Assembly: GCF_021023085.1 (NCBI RefSeq)
Contig: NZ_PGCK01000014.1
Span: forward strand, 1-64,000
Direction: 5' to 3'
Length of the DNA: 64,000 nucleotides
DNA from: Methanooceanicella nereidis
GTDB taxonomy: Archaea; Halobacteriota; Methanocellia; Methanocellales; Methanocellaceae
Part shown: positions 35,107-44,976 of the stretch, in pieces
How the letters are laid out: each line of letters starts with the position of its first letter
Numbering within the stretch: position 1 is the stretch's first letter
Translations under genes and position numbers: made by a program
The notes under the pieces: generated by a model
What the model was told of the DNA's origin: nothing
Seen by the model: the letters and a program-made list of their open reading frames with translations, nothing else
The model's database searches: none

Positions 35107-38100
35107 ATGATCAACATTGACAGGCAGCGGTTAGAGAAAAATATGCCGACCTTAAAGAACGTCATTATGATAGCCGCCTTTATATATGCCACAGTGTCTG
35201 CCGCATTACAGTTTTATGGCTATAATGAATATTATTATATACAGCCATTTTTTATCGTCATCATACTCGCATCTGCATGGCATTATAGAAAAGGGATATT
35301 ACTAGCCATATTCTTAGGGGTCTTCCATATCGGGATAACTTATCACCACTTTGGCTTGATTCTTCCAGTGGTCGTGGCCAGAGTAATACTGTTCATTCTC
35401 GTAGCGGTCATAATAAGTGAAATATTCAGAGAGAAAAAAGATCTGGACATCAAGTTACATGAGACAAATAACAGGCTATCTAACATTATCCAGTTCTATC
35501 CTGACGCCACCTGGACAATAGATAATGACGGGAAGATCACCGCATGGAACAAGGCGATGGAAAAACTGACAGGAAAAATAGCCTCCGATATGGTAGGAAA
35601 AGGTAACTGTGAATACTCTTTGCTCTTTTACGGTTCAAGAAGCCCTATGCTGATAGATATTATCGGGATCATGGATGATAGCCTTCTACAGAAAAAGGAT
35701 TTCAGGCTGGAAGCGATGACTGTCAACTCATCCTTGAACGGTAAGGATGTCACACTACATGAAAAAGCGGGAAAGCTGTATGACGTTGACGGGAATGCCA
35801 TCGGAGCCATTGAATCGATAACAAACGAGACGGAATACAAAAAACTGGAAGAAACCCTGATAGAGAGCGAAAAGAGATTTCGTAACATCGTGGAGAGCAG
35901 TAACGACATAATCTGGGAGATGGATGAGAATGCCGGCTACACGTACATGAGCCCCAATGTCAAGGACATCCTGGGTTACGAGCCGGAAGATATCGTCGGG
36001 AAAAAACCTTATGATATCATGCCCCCGGACCAGATACGTATTTCGAAGGAAAGGTCCTTGAATGTCTTTTCTGATAAAAGACCGGTGATCGTAGAGGATA
36101 AATTCCTGCACAAGGACGGGCGGCAAATAATCTTTGAGGTCAGCGCAGTCCCGGTCTTAAACAGTAAAGGGGAGTTAAAAGGTTTCCGGGGCATAGCCAG
36201 AGACATATCGAAGCGTAAAAGATCCGAAGAGGAACTAAAAGAATTAACCTCAAAGGTCAATCAGCAGGCGAGCACGCTTGATGCGATATTATCTGCGTCG
36301 CCTGACATCATAATGATGATCGACAGGGATCTAAGATGCATATATGTAAATCCGGCATTCATGAGATCGACCCGGCCGGAAGATAAAAATATCATGGGTA
36401 AAAGGTTTCCGGACCTTAAGGTCGATCCTTATTTCAAGAAAAGGTTAACTGATGAGATAAACAACGTTTTTTCGAGCGTCGAACCGCTGACTAATGAATG
36501 GTCCTACGATCACTTAGGTTCTACATTTTATTACGAGTACATAATCAGCCCCATAGTGGATACTGATGGTAAAGTGAATGCGGTCGTAGTCACGGCCAGG
36601 GATATCACTGGACGTAAAAGTACCGAAGATGCGCTCATACAGAGCGAGGCCAGGTTCAAGGCCATTTTCAAGAACGCAGGCATCGGTATCAAGCTGGTGG
36701 ATATGGACGGCAGTATAATAGAGAGCAATCCGGTTTACCAGAGGATGGTCGGATATACGGAGGATGAGCTTCGATATAAAAAAGTATCCGAGATAACTTA
36801 TCCCGGCGATCTGGATACAAATAATGCGCGACACAGGGAACTGGTGGAAGGTAAACAGGATAGTTTCCAGATCGTGAAACGATACGTCAAAAAGGACGGG
36901 AATATCGTATGGGTCCGGCTGACAGATTCCCTGGTGTATGACATCGGCGGTAACCCGCTTTATACGATAGGCATGGTCGAGGACATCACGGAGCATAAGA
37001 AAGCAGAAGAGGCTTTGCAGGAAAGCGAATCAAAGTTCAGGATATTGATGGAGACCGTCTCTTCCGCAGTCATCATCTTACAGGACGACCTTTTAAAGTT
37101 CGCCAACCCTGCCGCTGAAGAGGTAACAGGCTACAGGAGAGAAGAGCTTTATTCTATGGACCCCGAATCTTTGCTAAAGCACATACCTCTGGATAAGCAA
37201 AAAATGCTCTTTGACTATAAGTACGCAAGATTGACCGGGGCATCGGCCCCATTGAGATATGAGATCAAGATATTCACGAAGAACATGTATGAGAAGTGGG
37301 TGGACATAACATGCGGTGTGATCAATTTTGAAGAAAAGCCTGCCATACTCGTAACAGGATTCGATGTCACTGAGCGTAAAAGATACGAGAAAAAATTGCA
37401 CGACAGTGAGTCCAGCCTTCGCAGGATAACTGATAATATGATGGATATGATTAGCCAGACAGACATTAGCGGCATCTTCCAGTACGTAAGCCCTTCACAC
37501 AAGGCAATACTCGGCTATGATCCGAACGACCTCTTAGGCAGGTCTGTACTGGATTTCGTACATCCTGACGACAGAGAGAAGGTCAGGCGCGACATCAGTG
37601 AGGCGATTTTCAGCGCATCCAGGGGGAAGTCATCGTTCCGATACCGTCATGCCGACGGGCATTATATATGGGACGAGACGATAGGCAACGTATTATGCAA
37701 CGATAGCGGCGATAAGATCGGCGCCATATTTTGCGGAAGGGATATAACTGAACGTAAGCTGGTGGAGGACCAGATCAAAGCCTCGCTGAGAGAAAAGGAT
37801 GTGCTGTTAAAAGAGGTACATCACAGAGTTAAAAATAACCTGCAGATAGTCTCAAGCCTGCTAAGCCTCCAGTCGGGATACGTAAGGGATGAGAGAGACG
37901 TCGAGCTGTTCAGGGAAAGCCAGAACAGGGTAAAATCCATGGCGTTCATACATGAGAGAATGTACCAGTCAAAGGATCTCTCAAGGATAGACTTTGAAGA
38001 ATACATCCAGAGCCTGACTATGCACCTGCTCAGGTCTTACGGGGCCAGCGGGGACAGGATCGTCTTGAACATGGACGTCGATAATGTTTTACTGGGCGTG

Positions 38101-38424
38101 GACACTGCGATCCCGTGCGGCCTAATAGTAAACGAGCTTGTATCCAATTCATTAAAGTATGCATTCCCGGATGGTGAAAAAGGAAGCATATCGGTAGGAT
38201 TGCATAATGACAACGGTAAATATATTCTAGTTGTAGGAGATAATGGTATAGGTTTGCCAGAAGACCTTGATCTCCGCAATACAACGACCCTGGGTTTACA
38301 GCTAGTCAACACGCTGGTTAACCAGCTCGAAGGCGAAATGGAGCTGGAGAGGGACAGTGGTACGTTATTCAGGATAATGTTCAAGGAAATAATTAAAGAA
38401 AAAGGGATTATCGATGACGAATGA
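35107..38424 (+). CDS. Membrane multi-PAS sensor histidine kinase (HisKA_2 type)
   Basis: 1105 aa. An N-terminal membrane domain (about 15-105, four or so hydrophobic helices) precedes six PAS domains. These begin near NNRLSNIIQFYPDATW, KRFRNIVESSNDIIW, STLDAILSASPDIIM, ARFKAIFKNAGIGIK, SKFRILMETVSSAVI and SSLRRITDNMMDMIS. The kinase follows: HisKA_2 with EVHHRVKNNLQ (His pair 905-906) and HATPase_c with NELVSNSLKYAFPDG and VVGDNGIGLPEDL. Ligands cannot be read; some PAS domains could bind haem, flavin or small molecules. It overlaps the next gene by 11 nt. Confidence 0.92.
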   Translation: MINIDRQRLEKNMPTLKNVIMIAAFIYATVSAALQFYGYNEYYYIQPFFIVIILASAWHYRKGILLAIFLGVFHIGITYHHFGLILPVVVARVILFILVAVIISEIFREKKDLDIKLHETNNRLSNIIQFYPDATWTIDNDGKITAWNKAMEKLTGKIASDMVGKGNCEYSLLFYGSRSPMLIDIIGIMDDSLLQKKDFRLEAMTVNSSLNGKDVTLHEKAGKLYDVDGNAIGAIESITNETEYKKLEETLIESEKRFRNIVESSNDIIWEMDENAGYTYMSPNVKDILGYEPEDIVGKKPYDIMPPDQIRISKERSLNVFSDKRPVIVEDKFLHKDGRQIIFEVSAVPVLNSKGELKGFRGIARDISKRKRSEEELKELTSKVNQQASTLDAILSASPDIIMMIDRDLRCIYVNPAFMRSTRPEDKNIMGKRFPDLKVDPYFKKRLTDEINNVFSSVEPLTNEWSYDHLGSTFYYEYIISPIVDTDGKVNAVVVTARDITGRKSTEDALIQSEARFKAIFKNAGIGIKLVDMDGSIIESNPVYQRMVGYTEDELRYKKVSEITYPGDLDTNNARHRELVEGKQDSFQIVKRYVKKDGNIVWVRLTDSLVYDIGGNPLYTIGMVEDITEHKKAEEALQESESKFRILMETVSSAVIILQDDLLKFANPAAEEVTGYRREELYSMDPESLLKHIPLDKQKMLFDYKYARLTGASAPLRYEIKIFTKNMYEKWVDITCGVINFEEKPAILVTGFDVTERKRYEKKLHDSESSLRRITDNMMDMISQTDISGIFQYVSPSHKAILGYDPNDLLGRSVLDFVHPDDREKVRRDISEAIFSASRGKSSFRYRHADGHYIWDETIGNVLCNDSGDKIGAIFCGRDITERKLVEDQIKASLREKDVLLKEVHHRVKNNLQIVSSLLSLQSGYVRDERDVELFRESQNRVKSMAFIHERMYQSKDLSRIDFEEYIQSLTMHLLRSYGASGDRIVLNMDVDNVLLGVDTAIPCGLIVNELVSNSLKYAFPDGEKGSISVGLHNDNGKYILVVGDNGIGLPEDLDLRNTTTLGLQLVNTLVNQLEGEMELERDSGTLFRIMFKEIIKEKGIIDDE

Positions 38425-40552
38425 ACGGATACTTGTCGTTGAAGATGAGAGCATTGTCGCAAAAGACCTGCAAAACCGGCTAATAAAGCTGGGATATCAG
38501 GTCCCTGCGATGGCCTCGTCGGGAGAGGAAGCGATCAAGAAGGCGGAAGACCTGAAGCCGAGCCTCATCCTGATGGACATCATGTTAAAAGGAGAGATGG
38601 ATGGTATACAGGCCGCGGAATATGTGCATTCCAACCTTGACATACCGGTCATATTCTTAACCGCATATGCGGATGAGAACACATTAAAGAGGGCAAAGAT
38701 CACGGAGCCTTTCGGCTATATATTGAAGCCGTTCGAGGAAAGGGAACTGGTCACAGCCATCGAGATAGCCCTTTATAAGCATCAGATGGAGAAAAAGCTG
38801 AAAGAGAGCCAGGAGCTTTACAGGGACCTGGTCGAGAACCAGGGAGAAGGCATAGGCATCATAGACCAGGATGAAAAGTTCGTTTTTGCCAATCCTGCTG
38901 AGGAGGCCATTTTCGGGGTGCCCTCCGGCGGGCTTATAGGAAGGATGCTTGGTGATTTCGCAGACCGCCAAAAGGTCGCGTCCATTCTTGAGCAGACCAA
39001 AAAACGCAGTAATGGAGAGGCGGAATCTTATGAGATAGATATTACGCGCCATGATGACGAGAAGCGTAACCTCCTTATCACCAGTACCCCGAAATACGAT
39101 AAAAAAGGACGATATTGCGGAGCGTTCGCGATATTCCAGGATATTACGAAACGAAAGCTCATGGAAAAAGAGCTTCGGCTGAAAAACAGGGACCTTATGA
39201 TCATAAGCTCCATTGCATCCACGATAAACAGGGCGAACAACATACAGGATATGTTGAAAGATGTCCTTAAGGGGGCAATGGTGCTAACAGGCGCTGATGC
39301 AGGAGCGATATACCTGTATGAGAAGGAAGATAAGACCAAGATGACCTTGCAGACGAGCACCTATAGCACGGACGCAGGTTCCGCCCTCAGCCACAGGTCC
39401 TCCTTACCGAGGAATTTTTCGATAGACGGGAATAAGGTCGTATACGGGGAGAAAGGACGGGAACATATAAGCGGGCTGTTCGATGAGGAAGTATATTCGA
39501 TATATGTGCCCATACTCGTAAAAGGCGAATCCATAGGCGTCATAGTCATGTATACGATCAATCCGGTCCCGGAGGGTGCCGATAAGTCGGCCGAATTACT
39601 CAGCATAGGATCTCAACTGGGCATTGCCATAGATAATCATCTCATGATGAAAAAGATACAGGATGACAGCCGCTACCTTTCGGACATTATCAACGAGTCC
39701 CCGGATGCGATGCTCACGGTTGACAAGAACGGAATGATACTCTCTTTCAACAAGAGCGCCTCAAGGCTTCTCGGATACCTGAAGGACGAGATGGTCGGCA
39801 AACATCTTTCATCGCTGCTCCCGGACGGTTCGATGCCGGAACTTGACGAGACAAAGAGCTATGTCAGGGAGTTCAAGTGCAGCGACGGCAGCGAGATCAC
39901 GCTGAACATCTCGACTTCCAGGCTGTACAAGGATAACATTGAGTTCGGTTTTATTATAACGTTAAAGAACCTCTCTGAGATCGTGGGGCTAAAGATAGCG
40001 CCTATAAAAGAGACTGCGGTTGATACAGAGCAGCTTTATCAGTTTGACCCGGGCTTCATATATCTCTTCGACAAATCTGTGGACGGGCGGTATATGGAGA
40101 TCTTTGCAGACCAGGTGAAGCATAATATACAGGGGCTTTGTATCTCGAGGAAGAACCCGAAGAACATAAGGCAGATGTATGGCCTTGAGAAGACGCCGGT
40201 CGTATGGCTCAACAGCAGTGACAGCGTCGCAGGGGAGAATTGCATCAAGCCTGATAACCTGACAGGGCTCACCGCCACGCTGCACAAATTTTTAATGGAG
40301 GCGGAAGACGGCATTATACTGCTCGACGGAATGGAATACCTCATGACCAGGAACAGCTATGAGTCGCTGTTAAAGTTCATCCATTTCATAAACGACAGGG
40401 TCATGCAAAGCCGGTGCAGAGTATTCTTCTGCATTGACACGCTGGCGCTGGATGAAAGGCAGTACCATATACTACGAAGTGAAATGCTGGAGTTCGAGGA
40501 CCACAGCAATGAGAGGCCTCTCAGGACAAGGGCGGGGCAGACGTCACATTAA
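38414..40552 (+). CDS. Response regulator REC-PAS-GAF-PAS-DUF835
   Basis: 712 aa. Receiver domain at 1-120 with phosphoacceptor D55 (LILMDIML) and acidic D11. Then a PAS (about 135-255), a GAF (about 265-415), a second PAS (about 420-530) and a C-terminal DUF835 (about 560-690: QFDPGFIYLF ... EDGIILLDGMEYLMTRNSYESLLKFIHFIND). There is no kinase, no HTH and no enzymatic output domain. Its start overlaps the kinase stop, so they form a two-component pair. DUF835 is common in methanogen signalling proteins and its role is unknown. Confidence 0.9.
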   Translation: MTNERILVVEDESIVAKDLQNRLIKLGYQVPAMASSGEEAIKKAEDLKPSLILMDIMLKGEMDGIQAAEYVHSNLDIPVIFLTAYADENTLKRAKITEPFGYILKPFEERELVTAIEIALYKHQMEKKLKESQELYRDLVENQGEGIGIIDQDEKFVFANPAEEAIFGVPSGGLIGRMLGDFADRQKVASILEQTKKRSNGEAESYEIDITRHDDEKRNLLITSTPKYDKKGRYCGAFAIFQDITKRKLMEKELRLKNRDLMIISSIASTINRANNIQDMLKDVLKGAMVLTGADAGAIYLYEKEDKTKMTLQTSTYSTDAGSALSHRSSLPRNFSIDGNKVVYGEKGREHISGLFDEEVYSIYVPILVKGESIGVIVMYTINPVPEGADKSAELLSIGSQLGIAIDNHLMMKKIQDDSRYLSDIINESPDAMLTVDKNGMILSFNKSASRLLGYLKDEMVGKHLSSLLPDGSMPELDETKSYVREFKCSDGSEITLNISTSRLYKDNIEFGFIITLKNLSEIVGLKIAPIKETAVDTEQLYQFDPGFIYLFDKSVDGRYMEIFADQVKHNIQGLCISRKNPKNIRQMYGLEKTPVVWLNSSDSVAGENCIKPDNLTGLTATLHKFLMEAEDGIILLDGMEYLMTRNSYESLLKFIHFINDRVMQSRCRVFFCIDTLALDERQYHILRSEMLEFEDHSNERPLRTRAGQTSH

Positions 40553-40687
40553 ATGAAAGATCTTGCCCTGCATTATACTTTATTTTAAAGCTGGATCACG
40601 ATATTTCGCCATAAGCATACTTAAGCATTAATGGCCGGCACAGGCAACACGAAAAATAAATAGTTCTTGAGGAGTTACGTATTAGTG

Positions 40688-40996
40688 ATGCAAAAAGAAG
40701 AGATGAAACAAAATAAAAAAATAATCATATGGCCGATCTATCTCGACCTTAGCAGGACAAGGAATGAAGGAAGGCTAACGCCCAAAGAGTTTTCCGTTAA
40801 GTCCCCTAAAGCCTCGGAGATCGTGAAGGCGGCCGATAACTTAGGCCTCCACCCCGAGATATACCAGAATAAGGTACACCCTTCGATCTGGTGGGAAAAG
40901 ACGGGTTATGTGGCCATAGATAACATAGGCCCCAAGAGTGATCTGCTGCGAAGGATCGGCAAGGAGATCATCAGGATGAGAGGGGGCAAGCAGTAG
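40688..40996 (+). CDS. srp19: Signal recognition particle 19 kDa protein
   Basis: About 102 aa from ATG 40688; a GTG at 40685 is equally well spaced from GAGGAG (40669-40674). The frame is open back to 40667 but that codon overlaps the ribosome site. SRP19 motifs: IIWPIYLDLSRTRNEGRLTPKEFSVKSP and IYQNKVHPSIWWEKTGYVAID. It binds 7S RNA and promotes SRP54 assembly. Confidence 0.92.
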   Translation: MQKEEMKQNKKIIIWPIYLDLSRTRNEGRLTPKEFSVKSPKASEIVKAADNLGLHPEIYQNKVHPSIWWEKTGYVAIDNIGPKSDLLRRIGKEIIRMRGGKQ

Positions 40997-41091
40997 AGTA
41001 AATGCGATCTTAACGATCGGGCATGCAATTTAAGGGATCGCCATTATTGCCGCACAAAGAATAAATATTACCATAAGATAAGTCTCTAATC

Positions 41092-41751
41092 ATGATAGAT
41101 CTCCACACGCATACCACTTTTAGTGACGGGGAACTCATACCCAGCGAACTTGTAAGAAGGGCCAAAGTCATGGGCTATACGGGCATCGCTATCACTGACC
41201 ATGCCGACCCGTCAAACCTGGAGTTCCTCATAGAAGCGGCAAAAAAAGCCAGATATCTTGAAAATGCTTATGAGATCACTGTAGCGACTGGCGTGGAGAT
41301 CACACATGTGCCGCCCGCGTACATCCCGGCACTGGCACGCAGGGCAAAAGAGCTGGGAGCAGAGATAGTCGTGGTCCATGGCGAGACGCCGGCAGAGCCG
41401 GTGATGCCCGGAACTAACATGGCTGCCGCAGGCTGCGGCGATGTGGATATCATAGCCCATCCCGGATTCATTACAGAGGAAGAGGCGAGGAAAGCTGCTT
41501 CTAACGGGATCCATCTGGAGATCACCGCAAGAAAAGGGCATAATATGACCAACGGGCATGTGGCCCGGATAGCGGAAATAAGCGGAGTAGGGCTCGTTGT
41601 CGATACTGATTCTCACGCCCCTGACGACCTTATATCCAGCGATAGGGCTTTTAAGGTCGCGCTTGGCGCAGGTTTATCCAGGCGTGACGCGGAGCGCGCG
41701 CTAAATAATTCGAAAGATTTATTAGGCAAAATCGTTAAAAATAGATGCTAA
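41092..41751 (+). CDS. PHP-domain phosphoesterase, histidinol-phosphatase-like
   Basis: 219 aa. Metal-binding PHP motifs: DLHTHTTFSDG at the N-terminus, ITDHAD, VEITH, VVVHGE, IIAHPG and DTDSHAP. It is about half the length of bacterial HisK, as usual for archaeal single-domain PHP proteins often found next to srp19. It is likely a phosphoesterase or hydrolase; the substrate is unknown. Confidence 0.8.
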   Translation: MIDLHTHTTFSDGELIPSELVRRAKVMGYTGIAITDHADPSNLEFLIEAAKKARYLENAYEITVATGVEITHVPPAYIPALARRAKELGAEIVVVHGETPAEPVMPGTNMAAAGCGDVDIIAHPGFITEEEARKAASNGIHLEITARKGHNMTNGHVARIAEISGVGLVVDTDSHAPDDLISSDRAFKVALGAGLSRRDAERALNNSKDLLGKIVKNRC

Positions 41752-41829
41752 TAATATTCTGACTACAGAGCAGTAACCCGATAACAATTTAATACGCTGT
41801 TAGTGTACTATATTAAGCATTGCGTAAAG

Positions 41830-41859
41830 TTTATATACTATTAGGCTAGACTTTATATA
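41830..41859 (+). promoter_or_regulatory. Twin TATA boxes upstream of gar1-tfb
   Basis: TTTATATA occurs at 41830-41837 and again at 41852-41859, exactly 22 bp apart. From the first box transcription would start near 41858, leaving a leader that contains GGAAGTGA (41871-41878). From the second it would start near 41880, nearly leaderless. Confidence 0.6.
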
Positions 41860-41884
41860 GTTTTGTAGTTGGAAGTGACGTTTT

Positions 41885-42124
41885 TTGAAGCGACTTGGCA
41901 TTGTTTCACATTTATCGGCTCATGGTTATCTTATCGTTCGTTCAGAGGATAGTTCACTTCCCCGGATAAACGCAAAGATAGTCAATAAAAAAATGGATAG
42001 GATCGGAACTGTTTATGATGTCTTCGGACCTGAAAAGTCTCCGTACATATCCATAAAGCTGGACAGGAAAATGACCCAGTCCGGCGTACAGGCCCTTATG
42101 AAAGAGCGAGTATACGTAGCATGA
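41885..42124 (+). CDS. gar1: H/ACA ribonucleoprotein protein Gar1
   Basis: 79 aa from TTG 41885 (RBS GGAAGTGA). A small beta-barrel: [19 protein letters not shown] ... [21 protein letters not shown], characteristic of Gar1/Naf1. It binds Cbf5 in H/ACA RNPs that pseudouridylate rRNA. tfb follows after 10 nt, a gene order seen in many euryarchaea. Confidence 0.88.
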   Translation: MKRLGIVSHLSAHGYLIVRSEDSSLPRINAKIVNKKMDRIGTVYDVFGPEKSPYISIKLDRKMTQSGVQALMKERVYVA

Positions 42125-42134
42125 AGGTGTAATC

Positions 42135-43148
42135 GTGGCAGAGATAGAGAAGATTAGAGAGATAGAAAGACGAGAGGTCAGCAAAGAAAAGACCCTCGAA
42201 AAAATGAAAAAAGAATCAGAGAAGACCGGTGAGACTGAAGAGAGGATACTGGAATGCCCGGAATGCGGCTCGCGCCAACTGGTACACGATTATGAAAGAG
42301 CGGAACTGGTTTGTAACGAATGCGGCCTGGTCGTAGATGAAGATTTCATAGATATGGGACCCGAATGGAAAGCATTCGACCATGACCAGCGCATGAAGAG
42401 GTCAAGAGTAGGCGCGCCAATGACATTTACCATTCACGATAAGGGATTGTCGACTATGATAGACTGGAGGAACAGGGACTCCTATGGTAAGTCCATATCC
42501 TCCAAGAACAGAGCACAGTTATACCGTCTGAGAAAATGGCAGAGGCGTATCAGGGTATCCAATGCGACAGAAAGGAACCTCGCCTTCGCATTGTCCGAAC
42601 TGGACAGGATGGCATCCGCACTTGGTCTGCCCCGTAACATAAGAGAGACTTCTGCGGTCGTCTATAGAAAGGCAGTATCCAAGAACCTCATACGCGGCAG
42701 AAGCATCGAAGGCGTCGCAGCGGCGGCACTGTATGCGGCATGCAGACAGAACGGCGTTCCGAGGACACTTGACGAGATTGCAGAAGTGTCGAGAGTAAGC
42801 AGAAAAGAGATCGGCCGTACATACAGGTTCATCTCCAGAGAGCTTGGATTAAAGCTAATGCCCACATCGCCCATCGACTATGTCCCGAGATTCTGCTCCG
42901 GATTATCCCTGAAGGGAGAGGTCCAGAGCAAGGCAGTGGAGATCCTCAGGCAGGCCGCGGAAAAAGAGCTTACGAGCGGCAGAGGACCGACAGGCGTGGC
43001 AGCGGCGGCGATCTACATATCCTCGATCCTTTGCGGAGAAAGAAGGACTCAGAGAGAGGTCGCTAACGTAGCCGGGGTCACTGAAGTCACCATCCGTAAC
43101 AGGTATAAGGAACTTGCAGAAGAGCTGGACATTGAAATAATCCTGTAA
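42135..43148 (+). CDS. tfb: Transcription initiation factor TFB
   Basis: 337 aa from GTG 42135. N-terminal zinc ribbon C41, C44, C60, C63; B-reader/linker with [30 protein letters not shown]; two cyclin repeats (about 140-230 and 235-330), the second ending in the HTH that reads BRE ([23 protein letters not shown]). A charged 35-residue N-terminal extension precedes the ribbon. It recruits RNA polymerase to TBP-bound promoters. Confidence 0.96.
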   Translation: MAEIEKIREIERREVSKEKTLEKMKKESEKTGETEERILECPECGSRQLVHDYERAELVCNECGLVVDEDFIDMGPEWKAFDHDQRMKRSRVGAPMTFTIHDKGLSTMIDWRNRDSYGKSISSKNRAQLYRLRKWQRRIRVSNATERNLAFALSELDRMASALGLPRNIRETSAVVYRKAVSKNLIRGRSIEGVAAAALYAACRQNGVPRTLDEIAEVSRVSRKEIGRTYRFISRELGLKLMPTSPIDYVPRFCSGLSLKGEVQSKAVEILRQAAEKELTSGRGPTGVAAAAIYISSILCGERRTQREVANVAGVTEVTIRNRYKELAEELDIEIIL

Positions 43149-43161
43149 ACCGGTCTTTGAA

Positions 43162-43219
43162 GTATCAAGTTTGAATATATCGGGCTTGATACGTTTTTTA
43201 TATTTTTATTTGCTTAATG
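43162..43219 (+). terminator. tfb terminator
   Basis: A perfect 8-bp stem GTATCAAG / CTTGATAC (43162-43169 and 43185-43192) is followed by T-runs from 43194. It lies 13 bp after the tfb stop. Confidence 0.65.
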
Positions 43220-43343
43220 ATCGCCTATTTTTTGATCAGAGCGTTTATTTTGATAGTCAATACTATCAGGGGGCCCCATTAAAAAGCGAAGGCTTCCACT
43301 GCCGGGTAGTTTTTAATATACTGTAAATGGAAAGATAGTTTTA

Positions 43344-44132
43344 ATGGAGCCTTTTAATATCATCCTGCTATTCCTTTCCGGCCTCATTTCAGGAGCTTTC
43401 GGTGGCATGATAGGCATCGGAGGCTCCACGCTGCTGGTGCCGATATTAACGCTTGCTATGGGCATGCCTGTGCATACCGTGATACCGATCGGTCTTTTGA
43501 ATAATATAGCCGTATCCTCGTCAGCGGTGCTTAAGTATCATAAAATGGGGCTGTTGCATAAAAATACAGTGATGATAATGAACATAGGCTCGGTGCCGGG
43601 CATTATAGCGGGCACGTACATCGCTTCGATCAGCACTGACACTACGATTAAACTGATATTTGGCGGTTTTCTTCTGGTAGTACTCATGCAGGCGCTGATA
43701 AGGAAAGACGGTGGCGAGAATGTTACTATGGAAGAGCCTGAAAACATTGATAAAAAAGGATTTTCCATACTGGGCTTTTTTATGGGGCTGCTGGGAGCGC
43801 TCCTGGGCATCGGAGGAGGCGTAATAGCCGTTCCTGTTCAGGTACACCAGTTCAAGGTCCCGCTCAGGAACGCTATAGCTAATTCGCTTGGCACGATAGT
43901 GTTAGCGTCTTCACTGGGAGCCCTGATCTATATTTCAATAAATGCCGGCAGGTTATTCTCCCCGGATGATGTGATAGAGTCGATAATATTCATAGCACCG
44001 GGCTCGATAATCGGCGCGACGTTGAGCGCAAAGACGTCGAAAAGATTACCTGAGAGATATATAAAGTATATTTTCTATGCCACGGTAGCCTATATCGCCT
44101 ATAGGATGATAACAAGTGGCCTGGGTATGTAA
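43344..44132 (+). CDS. TauE/SafE family permease (first of tandem pair)
   Basis: 262 aa, about eight hydrophobic segments in two halves that each begin with the family glycine motif: SGAFGGMIGIGGSTLLVPIL and LLGALLGIGGGVIAVPVQ. The conserved central joint reads EPENIDKKGFSILGFFMG. TauE/SafE proteins move anionic sulfur compounds (sulfite, sulfonates) or are of unknown substrate. Followed by a paralogue. Confidence 0.82.
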   Translation: MEPFNIILLFLSGLISGAFGGMIGIGGSTLLVPILTLAMGMPVHTVIPIGLLNNIAVSSSAVLKYHKMGLLHKNTVMIMNIGSVPGIIAGTYIASISTDTTIKLIFGGFLLVVLMQALIRKDGGENVTMEEPENIDKKGFSILGFFMGLLGALLGIGGGVIAVPVQVHQFKVPLRNAIANSLGTIVLASSLGALIYISINAGRLFSPDDVIESIIFIAPGSIIGATLSAKTSKRLPERYIKYIFYATVAYIAYRMITSGLGM

Positions 44133-44189
44133 CCGATAAGCTTTACGCTAATGCTTTATATATACAATACTTCATGCTATGAGATATTA

Positions 44190-44975
44190 ATGGAGATGCT
44201 GGAAGCCTTACTTTTTCTAATGACCGGGACACTTATAGGCTCGTTCAGCGCCCTGCTGGGAATAGGCGGCGCGGTGATCCTGATACCGGTCCTGTCGTTG
44301 TTGTTCGGCCTGCCGATACAGATGGCGATGGCCATAGCACTGATCACTAATGTCGCGGTGTCTTTGTCCGCAGTGCTAAAATATGAGCGTAAGGGGCTCC
44401 TTCACAGGAATGCGGTAAAAATAATGAACATAGCAGCAGTCCCGGGCATCATCGCTGGCATTGCGATATCTACGAACAGCCCTGCATCGGCCATAATGAT
44501 ACTTTACGGATCCTTCCTCCTGTTCATGGTCGCGCTGGCATTCGTAAACAATAAATCTAAGGACAGAGAGCCGATAAAAGAGCCTGAACACATAGACAGG
44601 AAAGGGCACAGTATGCTGGGCTTCATCATAGGCATTCTTTGCGGCGCGCTGGGACTTGGCGGAGGGGGGCTGGCAGTCTCCGTGCAGACCAATTTTTTTA
44701 AGACGCCCATAAAGAACGCGATAGCCAACTCCATGGGCACTATTGCCATAGCTTCCACCATAGGCGCCATATTATATTTCATGTTTTCAGGCACGCTATT
44801 CGACGCAGAGGAAGCCTTGATCATAACAGCCATGACTGTCCCGGGGGCTGTGATAGGCGCCAGGATAAGCGCAGGTGCGGCTGACATGCTTAAAACTAAA
44901 TATATCAGGTATGCATTTAATCTAACGTTGCTATATATCGCCTATAGCATGATAACGCGCGGCCTGGGCTGGTAA
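44190..44975 (+). CDS. TauE/SafE family permease (second of tandem pair)
   Basis: About 261 aa from ATG 44190; the open frame reaches 44151. Same layout as its neighbour (SFSALLGIGGAVILIPVL; EPEHIDRKGHSMLGFIIG; GALGLGGGGLAVSVQ), so a tandem duplication. Its stop is 1 nt from the start of the kinase gene mfnE, so the three are likely co-transcribed. Confidence 0.82.
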   Translation: MEMLEALLFLMTGTLIGSFSALLGIGGAVILIPVLSLLFGLPIQMAMAIALITNVAVSLSAVLKYERKGLLHRNAVKIMNIAAVPGIIAGIAISTNSPASAIMILYGSFLLFMVALAFVNNKSKDREPIKEPEHIDRKGHSMLGFIIGILCGALGLGGGGLAVSVQTNFFKTPIKNAIANSMGTIAIASTIGAILYFMFSGTLFDAEEALIITAMTVPGAVIGARISAGAADMLKTKYIRYAFNLTLLYIAYSMITRGLGW

Positions 44976-44976
44976 A

